A DNA stretch of 45,414 bases from Yinghuangia soli. GTDB lineage: Bacteria; Actinomycetota; Actinomycetes; Streptomycetales; Streptomycetaceae. Below, piece after piece: positions 9,278-17,708 of the stretch. The position numbers and the translations under genes were made by a program. Under the pieces are notes generated by a model. The model was not told where the DNA came from. It was given only the letters and a program-made list of their open reading frames with translations, and ran no database searches. Location of the stretch: positions 1 through 45,414 of the forward strand of contig NZ_JAKFHA010000006.1 of NCBI RefSeq assembly GCF_021502675.1, in the 5' to 3' direction. Numbering within the stretch: the first letter of the stretch is position 1; the number at the start of each line of letters is the position of its first letter.

Positions 9278-10332
9278 CCGCCGCCCTGCAGGCCCGCACC
9301 GAAGGCCTGATCACCGCCGAACTCGCCGTCTCGGCAGGCGAAGTGGTCGCCGTCGTCGGCCCGAACGGAGCCGGCAAGTCGACGCTGCTCCGGGCCCTGG
9401 CCGGACTGCCCGGTCCGGCGCGGGCCGCGGTCGCCATCGACGGCCGCGACGTCGGCACTCTGCCGCCGCATCTGCGCCGCATCGGCTATGTGCCGCAGGA
9501 CGGCGCGCTGTTCCCGCATCTGACCGCGGCCCGCAACGTCGCGTACGGGCTGCGCGGCCGCGGCCTGAGCCGGGCCGGGGCCCGGGAGTCCGCCCGGGAA
9601 TGGCTGGACCGGCTGGGCCTGGCCGGGCTCGCCGGGCGCCGCCCCGGGCAGCTGTCCGGCGGCCAGCAGCAGCGCGTCGCACTGGCCCGCGCGCTGGCCC
9701 CCGAGCCGCGCCTGCTGCTGCTCGACGAGCCGCTGGCCGCACTGGACGTGGAGACGCGCGCCTCGGTGCGGCACACGCTGCGCGCGCATCTGGGCCCGTA
9801 CGACGGCGCCTGCCTGATCGTCACGCACGATCCGGTGGACGCGCTGAGCCTCGCGGACCGCATGCTGGTCGTCGAGTCCGGGACGGTCGTCCAGGACGCG
9901 TCCCCGGCCGAGGTCACCCGGGCGCCGCGCTCGGCGTGGGTGGCCCGCATGCTCGGCCTCAACGCGTACACCGGGGTCAGCGGCCCGGACGGTGTGCACC
10001 TCGCCGACGGCCGCGTGATCGCAAGCGCCGACGACGTGCCGGCCGGCCCGGTCCTGGTGACCGTGCACCCTGACCACGTGACCCTGCACCGCGAGCCGCC
10101 GGCCGGCAGCGAGCGGAACGTGTGGGCCGGCACCGTCGCCGAAGTGACCGGCACCGGCACGCGGTTGCGCATCACCGTGCGCCCGTCGGCAGGCCCGGGG
10201 CCGGGTCCCGGGGCGGGCCCCGACCTGGTCGCCGAGGTGACCGCGCAGGCCGCCGCCGAACTCGCCCTCGGCGAGGGCCTGCCGGTGTGGGCGGGCGTCA
10301 AGGCCACCGCGGTGCGCCTGACCGCGCTGTGA
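9274..10332 (+). CDS. modC: Molybdate ABC transporter ATPase
   Basis: This 352-residue protein is the ATPase of the molybdate importer. The GTG at 9274 overlaps the modB stop. The nucleotide-binding domain has Walker A GPNGAGKST, the Q-loop in GYVPQDGALFPH, signature LSGGQQQRVALARAL, Walker B LLLLDEP and the switch histidine in LIVTHDP. The C-terminal third (about 235-352) is a TOBE-type regulatory domain, expected to bind oxyanion and limit transport. It ends the four-gene operon. Alternatives such as sulfate transport are unlikely given ModA and the Mop regulator. Confidence 0.94.
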   Translation: MTAALQARTEGLITAELAVSAGEVVAVVGPNGAGKSTLLRALAGLPGPARAAVAIDGRDVGTLPPHLRRIGYVPQDGALFPHLTAARNVAYGLRGRGLSRAGARESAREWLDRLGLAGLAGRRPGQLSGGQQQRVALARALAPEPRLLLLDEPLAALDVETRASVRHTLRAHLGPYDGACLIVTHDPVDALSLADRMLVVESGTVVQDASPAEVTRAPRSAWVARMLGLNAYTGVSGPDGVHLADGRVIASADDVPAGPVLVTVHPDHVTLHREPPAGSERNVWAGTVAEVTGTGTRLRITVRPSAGPGPGPGAGPDLVAEVTAQAAAELALGEGLPVWAGVKATAVRLTAL

Positions 10333-10404
10333 CAGCGCCGTCACGGGGCTGCCCGATGCGGATCCGTCCCCCGGGCTACCTGCACCGATGCACGCCCGTG
10401 CGGA

Positions 10405-10410
10405 TAACAT
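10405..10410 (+). promoter_or_regulatory. Possible -10 element of glpX
   Basis: TAACAT at 10405-10410 in the 222-base gap before glpX fits TANNNT. It would give a leader of about 135 nt. A weak inverted repeat CCGATG/CATCGG (10385-10390 and 10408-10413) overlaps it. No clear -35 was found. Confidence 0.35.
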
Positions 10411-10554
10411 CGGGGCAATCCCGTTGGAATCCGTCCGGGCCCGGGGCCGCGTAGTCCGTGTGCAGCCCGCACCGCAGGACGAGCACGGCCACCGGGGATC
10501 AGGGCACCCCTCGTGGTCTCGGCCGAGATTCCCCGACAGGAAGGGCCCGCCACT

Positions 10555-11586
10555 ATGACGGACCAGTCCGTACCGCCGCAGCTTGTCGTCGACCCCGAGG
10601 CTCCGGACCGGAACCTCGCACTCGAACTCGTCCGCGTGACCGAGGCGGCCGCCATGGCCGCCGGCCGCTGGGTCGGGCGCGGTGACAAGAACGGTGCCGA
10701 CGGCGCCGCGGTCAAGGCCATGCGCACCCTCATCGGCACCGTCTCGATGAACGGCGTCGTCGTCATCGGCGAAGGCGAGAAGGACGACGCGCCGATGCTC
10801 TTCAACGGGGAGCGGGTCGGCGACGGCTCCGGCCCCGAGTGCGACGTCGCGGTCGACCCGGTCGACGGCACGACGCTCACCGCGAAGGGCATGAACAACG
10901 CGATCGCGGTCATGGCGGTCGCCGAGCGCGGCACGATGTACGACCCGTCCGCGGTGTTCTACATGGAGAAGCTCGTCACCGGCCCGGAGGCCGCGGACGT
11001 GGTGGACCTGACCGCGCCGGTCGGCGAGAACATCCGCCGCGTCGCGAAGGCCAAGAACTCGGCGCCCGAGGACGTCACGGTCTGCATCCTGGACCGGCCG
11101 CGCCACGAGTCGATCGTCAAGGAGATCCGCGAGTCCGGCGCGCGCATCAAGTTCATCACCGACGGCGACGTCGCGGGCGCCATCATGGCGGCCAAGGACG
11201 GCACCGGCGTCGACCTGCTGCTCGGCATCGGCGGGACGCCGGAGGGCATCATCGCGGCGGCCGCCATCAAGTGCATGGGCGGCGTGATCCAGGGCCGGCT
11301 GTGGCCCAAGGACGAGGCCGAGCGCCAGAAGGCGCTGGACGCGGGCCACGACCTGAACCGCGTGCTGCTGACCGACGACCTGGTCTCCGGCGACAACGTC
11401 TTCTTCGTCGCGACCGGCATCACCGACGGCGAGCTGCTGCGCGGCGTGCGCTACCGGTCCAGCACGGCGCACACGTCGTCGCTGGTCATGCGCTCGAAGA
11501 GCGGCACCATCCGGAACATCGACAGCCAGCACCGGCTGTCGAAGCTGCGGGCCTACAGCGCGATCGACTTCGACCGCGCGCGCTGA
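10555..11586 (+). CDS. glpX: Class II fructose-1,6-bisphosphatase
   Basis: This 343-residue protein is GlpX, which hydrolyses fructose 1,6-bisphosphate to fructose 6-phosphate in gluconeogenesis. It has the inositol-phosphatase-fold metal motifs [12 protein letters not shown] and [21 protein letters not shown], then [19 protein letters not shown]. The ATG at 10555 follows AGGAAGG at a workable distance and gives the usual actinobacterial length. An in-frame GTG 14 codons upstream (10513) would add unconserved residues. Actinobacteria often rely on GlpX as the main FBPase. A 15-bp hairpin follows it. Confidence 0.96.
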   Translation: MTDQSVPPQLVVDPEAPDRNLALELVRVTEAAAMAAGRWVGRGDKNGADGAAVKAMRTLIGTVSMNGVVVIGEGEKDDAPMLFNGERVGDGSGPECDVAVDPVDGTTLTAKGMNNAIAVMAVAERGTMYDPSAVFYMEKLVTGPEAADVVDLTAPVGENIRRVAKAKNSAPEDVTVCILDRPRHESIVKEIRESGARIKFITDGDVAGAIMAAKDGTGVDLLLGIGGTPEGIIAAAAIKCMGGVIQGRLWPKDEAERQKALDAGHDLNRVLLTDDLVSGDNVFFVATGITDGELLRGVRYRSSTAHTSSLVMRSKSGTIRNIDSQHRLSKLRAYSAIDFDRAR

Positions 11587-11659
11587 CCGGACACCCTCCC
11601 GGTCCGCACCGGTCCGCACCGGCCTGCACGGCACGGCGCAGACTCCGCGGTACGCACGA

Positions 11660-11693
11660 CGGCCGGGCCGCTCCTTCGGGGGCGGCCCGGCCG
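11660..11693 (+). terminator. Terminator hairpin of glpX
   Basis: A 15-bp stem (11660-11674 with 11679-11693, one G-T pair) closed by a TTCG tetraloop lies about 75 bases after glpX. There is no T-run, as is usual for streptomycete terminators. Confidence 0.8.
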
Positions 11694-11807
11694 CCGCCGT
11701 TCCGGGACCGCCCGGGTAGGCCGAGCGAGCGACTCCCTCCGGGCAACTGAGAAGTTTTTATCTGATTTATCCGGTTCCTGGGTATAGCTGCCGTCAGCCC
11801 CGCAGCA

Positions 11808-11822
11808 GATCCGCAGCGGATC
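11808..11822. promoter_or_regulatory. 15-bp palindrome upstream of the MFS-winged-helix gene
   Basis: GATCCGC-A-GCGGATC is a perfect 7-bp dyad with one central base, ending 17 bases before the ATG and just ahead of the AGGAGGAGGAG ribosome site. AT-rich DNA upstream (about 11753-11790, including TATAGC at 11783-11788) is the likely promoter. The dyad is in the right place for a MarR-type repressor site or for an mRNA hairpin that limits translation. Confidence 0.45.
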
Positions 11823-11839
11823 CTAGGAGGAGGAGCCGG

Positions 11840-13858
11840 ATGACCGCGACCGCCGAAGCGCCGCCCGCGGCCCGCGAGGACCAGAAGCTCTGGCTCATCT
11901 TCACCGGCCTGATGCTCGGCATGCTGGTCGCCGCGCTGGACCAGACGATCGTGTCCACCGCGCTGCCGACCATCGTGGGCGACCTGGGCGGGCTGAACCA
12001 CCTGTCGTGGGTGGTCACCGCGTACCTGCTGGCGTCCACGGTGAGCACCCCGCTGTGGGGAAAGCTCGGCGACCTGGTCGGCCGCAAGACGCTCTTCCAG
12101 GCCTCGATCGTCATCTTCCTGATCGGCTCGGCGCTGTGCGGCATCGCGCAGAACATGCCGCAGCTCATCGCCTTCCGCGGGCTGCAGGGGCTGGGCGGCG
12201 GCGGGCTCATGGTGCTGTCCCAGGCGATCATCGGCGACGTCGTGCCGCCGCGCGAACGCGGGCGATACACCGGTCTGTTCGGTGCGGTGTTCGGTGTCAC
12301 CAGTGTGGCCGGGCCGCTGCTCGGCGGCTTCTTCGTGGACAACCTGTCGTGGCGCTGGGTCTTCTACATCAACCTGCCGATCGGCGCGGTCGCCCTCGTG
12401 GTCATCGCGATCGCGCTGCACACCGACAACATCCGCGGGAAGCCGTCCATCGACTACTGGGGCATCGTGCTGCTGGCCGGCGCGACGACCTGCCTGGTGC
12501 TGCTCAGCACCTTCGGCGGGTCGACGTACCCATGGCTGTCCGCCGAGATCTTCGGCCTCGGCATCGCCGCGGCGGTCCTGCTGGCGCTGTTCGTGATGGT
12601 CGAGCGCAAGGCCGCCGAACCGGTCCTGCCGCTGCACCTGTTCGGCCAGCCGATCTTCCGGATCACCTCGGCCATCGGCTTCGTGGTCGGCTTCGCGATG
12701 ATGGGCGCGCTCAGCTTCCTGCCGCTGTTCATGCAGGTGGTCAACGGGGCCTCGGCCACCGAGTCCGGCCTGCGGCTGCTGCCCATGATGCTCGGCCTGC
12801 TGGTCAGCTCGATCGGCAGCGGCCAGCTGATCACCCGCCGGGGCCGCTACAAGATCTTCCCGATCCTGGGCACCGCGGTGATGGCCGTCGGGATGTTCCT
12901 GCTCTCCCGCATGGACGAGTACACGACCACCGCCGCGTCGTCCCTGTACATGCTGGTGTTCGGCCTCGGCCTGGGCCTTGTCATGCAGGTCATCGTGCTG
13001 GCCGTGCAGAACTCGGTGGACTACAAGGACCTGGGCGTGGCCACCTCGGGGGCGACGTTCTTCCGCTCCATCGGCGGCTCGTTCGGTGCCGCGATCTTCG
13101 GTTCGATCTTCAACGCGCAGCTCACCGAGAACCTGAAGGACGCCGCGGAGCAGGGCCTGCAACTACCGCCCGGCGTCGACCCCAAGGCCGCGGCGTCCAG
13201 CCCCGCGGAACTCGACAAGCTGCCGCCGGAGACGCACCAGGGCTTCATCCACGCGTACGCCGAGTCCCTGCAGACGGTGTTCCTGATCGCCGCGGCGATC
13301 ATCGTGGTGGCGTTCCTGCTCAGCTTCCTGCTCAAGGAGATCCCGCTGCGCAAGTCGACCGGCACGGACGTGCTGGACGCGTACCGCCCGGCCTCGCGCA
13401 CCTCGGTGCAGGAGGTCGAGCGGGCCATGACGCAGCTGGCGCACCGCGAGAACGGCTGGACCCGCTACGAGCGCATGATCGAGCGCGCCGGGCTGGAGAT
13501 CTCGGTGCCGTGCGCCTACGGCCTGGTGCAGCTCGACAACTTCGGGCCCATCTCGGACACCGACCTGGCCAAGAAGCTGCACGAACCACTGCCCTCGGTG
13601 CAGAAGTACGCGGCGCAGCTGGTCGACGCCGGGCAGGCCGCGTTCGATCCGAAGGGCCGGCTGGCGGTGACCGCACCGGGCAAGGACATCGTGGAGCGCC
13701 TGGTGGAGGCGCGGCGCGAGCTGCTCGGCGAGGTCATCGCCGACCTGTCCCCCGAGCAGCACGCCGAACTGACCGCACTGCTGGGCAAATTGGCCCGCCT
13801 GACGACGGACACTCCGCGGGACCACCTGGTGGACGAAGGCGAACGCCGCGGCGCGTGA
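11840..13858 (+). CDS. MFS drug exporter (DHA2/EmrB type) with C-terminal winged-helix domain
   Basis: This 672-residue protein begins as a 14-helix drug:H+ antiporter of the DHA2 group. Motif C-like and motif A segments are visible: LDQTIVSTALPTIVGDLGG, then WVVTAYLLASTVSTPLWGKL and LGDLVGRK. Helices continue to about residue 500. The last ~140 residues are soluble and resemble a MarR-like winged helix: MTQLAHRENGWTRYERMIER, then ISDTDLAKKL, VQKYAAQLVDAGQAAF and LVEARRELLGEVIADLSPEQ. So one chain appears to join an exporter and a DNA-binding-like domain. A strong AGGAGG site supports the ATG at 11840. The drug is unknown. Exporters with such tails exist in actinobacteria, but whether the tail binds DNA is unproven. 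Confidence 0.88.
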   Translation: MTATAEAPPAAREDQKLWLIFTGLMLGMLVAALDQTIVSTALPTIVGDLGGLNHLSWVVTAYLLASTVSTPLWGKLGDLVGRKTLFQASIVIFLIGSALCGIAQNMPQLIAFRGLQGLGGGGLMVLSQAIIGDVVPPRERGRYTGLFGAVFGVTSVAGPLLGGFFVDNLSWRWVFYINLPIGAVALVVIAIALHTDNIRGKPSIDYWGIVLLAGATTCLVLLSTFGGSTYPWLSAEIFGLGIAAAVLLALFVMVERKAAEPVLPLHLFGQPIFRITSAIGFVVGFAMMGALSFLPLFMQVVNGASATESGLRLLPMMLGLLVSSIGSGQLITRRGRYKIFPILGTAVMAVGMFLLSRMDEYTTTAASSLYMLVFGLGLGLVMQVIVLAVQNSVDYKDLGVATSGATFFRSIGGSFGAAIFGSIFNAQLTENLKDAAEQGLQLPPGVDPKAAASSPAELDKLPPETHQGFIHAYAESLQTVFLIAAAIIVVAFLLSFLLKEIPLRKSTGTDVLDAYRPASRTSVQEVERAMTQLAHRENGWTRYERMIERAGLEISVPCAYGLVQLDNFGPISDTDLAKKLHEPLPSVQKYAAQLVDAGQAAFDPKGRLAVTAPGKDIVERLVEARRELLGEVIADLSPEQHAELTALLGKLARLTTDTPRDHLVDEGERRGA

Positions 13859-13888
13859 CCGGTTCGGGCCCGGGGGTTCCGGACGGGC

Positions 13889-14227
13889 TCAGCGCCCGGC
13901 GGACCGCCGGCTGCCCCGGCGTCGGCGCCGGCGGGCGATCGCCCGCTGCTCCTCGGGGGCCAACCCGCCCCGTACTCCGGTGGGTTCGGCACCGTCGGCC
14001 AGGGCCGCGGCCCGGCATTCGAGGAGCACGCCGCAGCAGGCGCAGATGCGCTTGGCCTCCTCTTCGCGGGCGATCCGGGCGACCGCGGGCTCCCCCGGCA
14101 TGCCGAGGAACAAGCGCAGGTCCTCGCTGCGGCAGGCGCCGGCGGCCGGAGGGATCCAGGTCGTCGCGCGCGGTGCCGGTTCGGCGATGTCTCGGGCGGA
14201 GGAGGGCAGATCACTCCGGTCGGGCAC
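13889..14227 (-). CDS. WhiB-family iron-sulfur transcription factor (Wbl)
   Basis: This 112-residue protein is a WhiB-like regulator, an actinobacterial [4Fe-4S] protein that usually binds the primary sigma factor. The cluster cysteines are Cys32 (ACRSEDLRLF), Cys62 and Cys65 (in CACC) and Cys71 (GVLLEC), the C-Xn-C-X2-C-X5-C pattern. The turn normally written GVWGG is GVRGG here, so the common Trp is Arg86. The C-terminus has an Arg run (99-104) suited to DNA contact. The GTG at 14227 is chosen for the GAGGAG site 7 nt upstream. Position between glpX and fumarase suggests WblI, but I cannot confirm the subgroup. Confidence 0.9.
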   Translation of the reverse strand: MPDRSDLPSSARDIAEPAPRATTWIPPAAGACRSEDLRLFLGMPGEPAVARIAREEEAKRICACCGVLLECRAAALADGAEPTGVRGGLAPEEQRAIARRRRRRGSRRSAGR

Positions 14228-14252
14228 GTTTGATCTCCTCGCGGCAGAGGGG

Positions 14253-14274
14253 ACCCCCGCCGGCAGGCGGGGGT
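14253..14274 (-). repeat. Perfect 9-bp hairpin in the leader of the Wbl gene
   Basis: ACCCCCGCC and GGCGGGGGT (14253-14261 and 14266-14274) pair perfectly around a 4-base loop. The hairpin lies 26-47 bases before the GTG start, just upstream of the GAGGAG site. It could stabilise the 5' end, pause polymerase or modulate translation. Confidence 0.5.
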
Positions 14275-14371
14275 GGAGTCGTACGTCCCACCATCCGCCT
14301 ACCCGGCCAAATCCCGGTACATGCCGCGAGTCCCGACAACTGACGGGAAAGCAACAAACCACGAATCGCGG

Positions 14372-15157
14372 TCAGTCGTCGTCTTTGTCCGGCCCGCGGC
14401 CGAGATGCTTGCGCCGGCCCTTGGCGCGCTTCGGCCGGATATCGATGCCGCCGAACACCGCGGCGCCCTTGACGATCACCACCGGCGCGTCCGGGTCCTC
14501 GGCCTCCTGCTGCTGCACCTCGAACGAACCGAAGATCCCCGCCCCGTGGCCGCGGACCGTGACGCCCTCGGGCACCCGCACGTCGATGCCGCCGAACACC
14601 GTCGCCACGTGGATCACCAGCACCGGCGACTCGAACGTCGCCTCGGACAGGTCGATCTCGATGCCGCCGAACACCGCCGCGGCCCGCAGCCGCCTGCCGA
14701 TCCGGCCCGGGCCCTTGCGCTCCGCGCTGCCGAACACCGCGACCAGCGAAGGCGATTCGGCCGGGTGGTCGCCGGTCGGCGCGACCCGGTACGCGAACGC
14801 CCGCGGTGCGGGGACCGAGCGCGGCTTGGTCAGGTCGGGCCGCCGCCCCGCCACCGGCAGGTCGAAGGTGAGCGGCTCCAGCTCCCCCATCGTCTTGGCG
14901 GCATACAGCGCCTCGATGCGCTCGGAGTGCTCGTCGATGGTCAGCCGGCCTTCTTCGAACGCGGTGCGCAGGATCTGCGCGACGCGGTCGCGGTCGGCGT
15001 CGGACGCGCGCATGTCGGCCGCCGCGACGGGCCCGGTGGGCACCGTCGACACCGGCCGCGGGGGCGCGGCAGGCGGCGCCGCCGCGGACGGCGGCTCGGC
15101 CGGCTGCGGCGGAACGGCGGGGACAGGGTTCTCCGGGCTCTCCGAGGGCTGCTCCAC
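14372..15157 (-). CDS. DUF1707 protein with LiaF-like VFGG repeats
   Basis: This 261-residue protein has a Pro/Ala-rich start, a DUF1707 domain at about 49-95 (MRASDADRDRVAQILRTAF, then GRLTIDEHSERIEAL), and a C-terminal half like the cell-wall-stress LiaF/DUF2154 domain. That half holds five spaced turns of the form VFGG or similar: VAVFGS, AAVFGG, ATVFGG, AGIFGS and AAVFGG, as in a beta-solenoid. No transmembrane helix is seen. DUF1707 proteins are common in actinobacteria and poorly understood. The GTG at 15157 is supported by TAAGGT (15169-15164) 6 nt upstream, a leaderless arrangement. Confidence 0.87.
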   Translation of the reverse strand: MEQPSESPENPVPAVPPQPAEPPSAAAPPAAPPRPVSTVPTGPVAAADMRASDADRDRVAQILRTAFEEGRLTIDEHSERIEALYAAKTMGELEPLTFDLPVAGRRPDLTKPRSVPAPRAFAYRVAPTGDHPAESPSLVAVFGSAERKGPGRIGRRLRAAAVFGGIEIDLSEATFESPVLVIHVATVFGGIDVRVPEGVTVRGHGAGIFGSFEVQQQEAEDPDAPVVIVKGAAVFGGIDIRPKRAKGRRKHLGRGPDKDDD

Positions 15158-15246
15158 GCCACGACCTTATCCGCCGCACCCCGCGGTCCGGCATGCTCGG
15201 CCCACTTCGGCTCGCTTCGGCGGACCCCGGAGGACCCCGGCGTGCC

Positions 15247-16635
15247 TCAGCGCACTTCGCGGCAGGCCTCGGCCAGCCGGCGGATCGCCTCGCGGAGTTT
15301 GTCCTCGGGATGCGACGCATATCCCAGCACCAGCGCGGGCGGCGCCTCGTAGCCCTCCTCGCGCATCGGGCCGACCGGCTCGACCCGCACGCCGCGCGCC
15401 GCGGCGGCCGCCACGACATCGGCCTCCTTGCAGCCGTAGGGGAGTTCGATGTACAGGTGCAGGCCGGCCCGGATGCCGTCCGGCCGCACCTCGGGCAGGA
15501 ACTCGGCGAAGGCGTCGGCGACCGCGTCGCGCCGGGTCCGGTAGCGCAGCCGCATGGCCCGCAAGTGCCGGTCGTAGCCGCCGCTTTCCAGCAGCTGCAC
15601 GAAGGCGAACTGGTTGATCACCGCGGATCCCAGGTCGGCGTACTGCTTGAGCTCGCGCACCTGTTCCAGCCACACGTGCGGCACCACCGCCCAGCCGAGG
15701 CGCATGCCGGGTGCGAGGGCCTTGCTGGTCGACCCCAAGTGCACGACGCGGTCCGGGTCCAGGCCCTGCAGGCAGCCGACCGGGTCGCGGTCGTAGCGGA
15801 ACTCCGCGTCGTAGTCGTCCTCGATGATCAGCCCGTCCACGTCGCGCGCCCAGGCGGTCAGCCGGGCCCGGCGCTCGGGCGAGAGCACGACCCCGGTGGG
15901 GTACTGGTGCGCGGGCGTGACCAGCACCGCGCGGGCGCCGGTGCGGGCCAGCGCCGCGACGTCGAGGCCCTCGGCGTCCACCGGGACGCCGGTGACCGGG
16001 ATGCCGTTGCTGCGCAGCAGGCCGCGCTGCGTGTTGCTGGACGGGTCCTCGACGGCGAGCAGCGTGTGGCCGCGCGCGGCGAGCGCCTGCACGACCAGTG
16101 CGATGCCCTGCGCGACCCCGCCGACGACCACGATGCGGTCCGGCGAGGCGTTCGCGGCCCGCACCCGGCCCAGGTAGGCGGCGAGCGCGGTGCGCAGCTC
16201 CGGCACTCCGCCCGGGTCGCCGTACGACAGGCGGCTGTGCGGCACGGTCGCGAGCGCGTGCCGCGTCGCGGCCAGCCAGGCGGCCCGCGGGAACGCCGAC
16301 ATGTCGGAGGTGCCGGGCTTCAGGTCGTACGGCAGTGCCGAGATGCCGTGGTCGTCGCGCGGCTGCTCGGGGCCCGGGGCAGGCCGCTCGGGGATGTCCG
16401 CGACGCGCGTGCCGGATCCGTGACGGCTCGTCAGATAGCCCTCGGCGACCAGCTGTTCATACGCCTCGACGACCATGCCGCGGGACACGCCGAGGTCCGC
16501 GGCCAGGGTGCGGCTGGACGGCAGCCGGTCGCCCGGGGCCAGGCGCCCGGTGCGCACCGCCTCGCGCAGCCCGGAGGTGATCTGCGCCCCGACGTTGCCG
16601 CTGCCGCGGTCGATTCCGACCAGCAAGTCCTTCAT
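15247..16635 (-). CDS. MocR-type regulator (GntR helix-turn-helix fused to aminotransferase fold)
   Basis: This 462-residue protein has an N-terminal GntR winged helix (about 1-75: LREAVRTGRLAPGDRLPSSR, then DLGVSRGMVVEAYEQL) and a fold-type I aminotransferase domain that binds PLP as an effector. The PLP-lysine motif STSKALAPGMRLGW is seen at about residue 300, with VTPAHQYPTG and IEDDYDAEFRYD before it. MocR proteins such as PdxR and GabR control nearby metabolism or transport genes. Here the divergent gene is an EamA permease. The start is an ATG at 16635 with GAGGGG upstream. Whether it controls vitamin B6 or amino acid export cannot be told. Confidence 0.9.
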   Translation of the reverse strand: MKDLLVGIDRGSGNVGAQITSGLREAVRTGRLAPGDRLPSSRTLAADLGVSRGMVVEAYEQLVAEGYLTSRHGSGTRVADIPERPAPGPEQPRDDHGISALPYDLKPGTSDMSAFPRAAWLAATRHALATVPHSRLSYGDPGGVPELRTALAAYLGRVRAANASPDRIVVVGGVAQGIALVVQALAARGHTLLAVEDPSSNTQRGLLRSNGIPVTGVPVDAEGLDVAALARTGARAVLVTPAHQYPTGVVLSPERRARLTAWARDVDGLIIEDDYDAEFRYDRDPVGCLQGLDPDRVVHLGSTSKALAPGMRLGWAVVPHVWLEQVRELKQYADLGSAVINQFAFVQLLESGGYDRHLRAMRLRYRTRRDAVADAFAEFLPEVRPDGIRAGLHLYIELPYGCKEADVVAAAAARGVRVEPVGPMREEGYEAPPALVLGYASHPEDKLREAIRRLAEACREVR

Positions 16636-16655
16636 TGCCGCCCCTCGTCGTGCAT

Positions 16656-16689
16656 AAGTGGTCCTCTGCCAGGACGTATGGGTGGCCCT
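16656..16689. promoter_or_regulatory. Probable MocR operator between regulator and permease
   Basis: AAGTGGTCCT (16656-16665) and GGGTGGCCCT (16680-16689) are direct repeats 24 bp apart. CCAGGAC (16669-16675) between them forms an inverted GTCCT/AGGAC pair with the first. The AGTGGWCC core matches the style of sites reported for PdxR/MocR regulators. The site lies in the 90-base divergent promoter, just downstream of which TAACGT (16712-16717) is a possible -10 for the permease. Confidence 0.55.
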
Positions 16690-16725
16690 GTGTTGCGATC
16701 CACCTGCTTCCTAACGTAGCTGGTC

Positions 16726-17673
16726 ATGAGGCCTTCCGGTCAGGCGCCGTCCGTCGGCGCAACGTTCGCAGCGCTCTCCCAGGTCCTCGTCGGCATGGCG
16801 GCCGGCGTCTCGGCGGCGCTGGTCCACTTCCCCGTCGGCGGCGGCCAGGCCGTCCGGTACGCGCTCGCCGCAGCGGCGATGTACGCGGTGCTGCGAATGC
16901 GCCGGACGCCCCGGATCCGGATCGGCCTGCGGGACTGGGGCCTGCTCTTCCTGCTCGCGCTGCTCGGGCAGGCCCTGTTCAACCAGTTGCTCATCGGCGC
17001 CCTGGAGCACGCCGACCCGGCGACTGTCGGCAGCATCCTGGGCTGCGCTCCGGTGGTGCTCGCCGTGGCGGCACCGCTCATGGCCCGCCGGCGCCCGGGT
17101 GCGCGGATCGTGGCCGGATCGCTGCTGGTGGTCGGCGGCGCGGTCGCGGTCGAGGGCTTCGGCAGTTCCTCCGCCACCGGGCTTGTCCTGGCCCTGGGCG
17201 TGCTCGGGTGCGAACTGGCCTTCTCGCTGCTGGCCGTTCCCCTGCTGCCGCGGCTCGGCCCACTGCGCGTCGCGACGTACTCGACCATGCTGGCCGTACC
17301 GCAGTCGCTGGCGATCGGCGCCGTGACGGACGGCACCGGGCTGCTCCGCATGCCGACTCCGGCCGAGGCCGCCGCCCTGGTCTTCATCGGGTTGGTCGCC
17401 ACGGTCGCCGCGTTCCTGCTCTGGTACAGCGCCCTGGGCACCCTGGGAGCCGAGCGGGCGGGCCTGTTCTGCGGCCTGATCCCGGTCTCCGCGGCGCTGT
17501 CCGCACTGCTCCTGGGCACCGGCGAGGTACGCGCCCTGCAGTTGGCCGGAAGCCTGCTGGTGGGCCTCGGCGTCGCGGTCGGCATGAGCCGGCGCCGCAC
17601 CCCGGAGCCGCCGCCGCGAACGGCTCCGGCGACCGCAGAGCCGACCAGGAAAGTCGAGGCGCTTGCTGGCTAG
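16726..17673 (+). CDS. EamA/DMT-family permease
   Basis: This 315-residue protein is a ten-helix drug/metabolite transporter with two EamA repeats. Hydrophobic helices alternate with short loops from about residue 10 to 285. Typical segments are ALFNQLLIGALEHADPATVG at the first repeat and GLVATVAAFLLWYSALGTLG, then ERAGLFCGLIPVSAALSALL, in the second. Such proteins export amino acids or other metabolites. Its divergent MocR neighbour suggests control by PLP or an amine. The ATG at 16726 lies 8 nt after TAACGT. Confidence 0.9.
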   Translation: MRPSGQAPSVGATFAALSQVLVGMAAGVSAALVHFPVGGGQAVRYALAAAAMYAVLRMRRTPRIRIGLRDWGLLFLLALLGQALFNQLLIGALEHADPATVGSILGCAPVVLAVAAPLMARRRPGARIVAGSLLVVGGAVAVEGFGSSSATGLVLALGVLGCELAFSLLAVPLLPRLGPLRVATYSTMLAVPQSLAIGAVTDGTGLLRMPTPAEAAALVFIGLVATVAAFLLWYSALGTLGAERAGLFCGLIPVSAALSALLLGTGEVRALQLAGSLLVGLGVAVGMSRRRTPEPPPRTAPATAEPTRKVEALAG

Positions 17674-17708
17674 AACGCATGTTCCCGGCCGTGGCAAGCT
17701 AACCCGCC

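Noticed and set aside
10513-10554. Upstream GTG start for glpX adding 14 residues
   Set aside because: The ATG at 10555 has the ribosome site and gives the usual family length.
9121-11634. 837-codon minus-strand frame opposite modC and glpX
   Set aside because: It is antisense to two secure genes, has no family motif and shows the Arg/Ala/Gly/His bias of GC-rich shadow frames.
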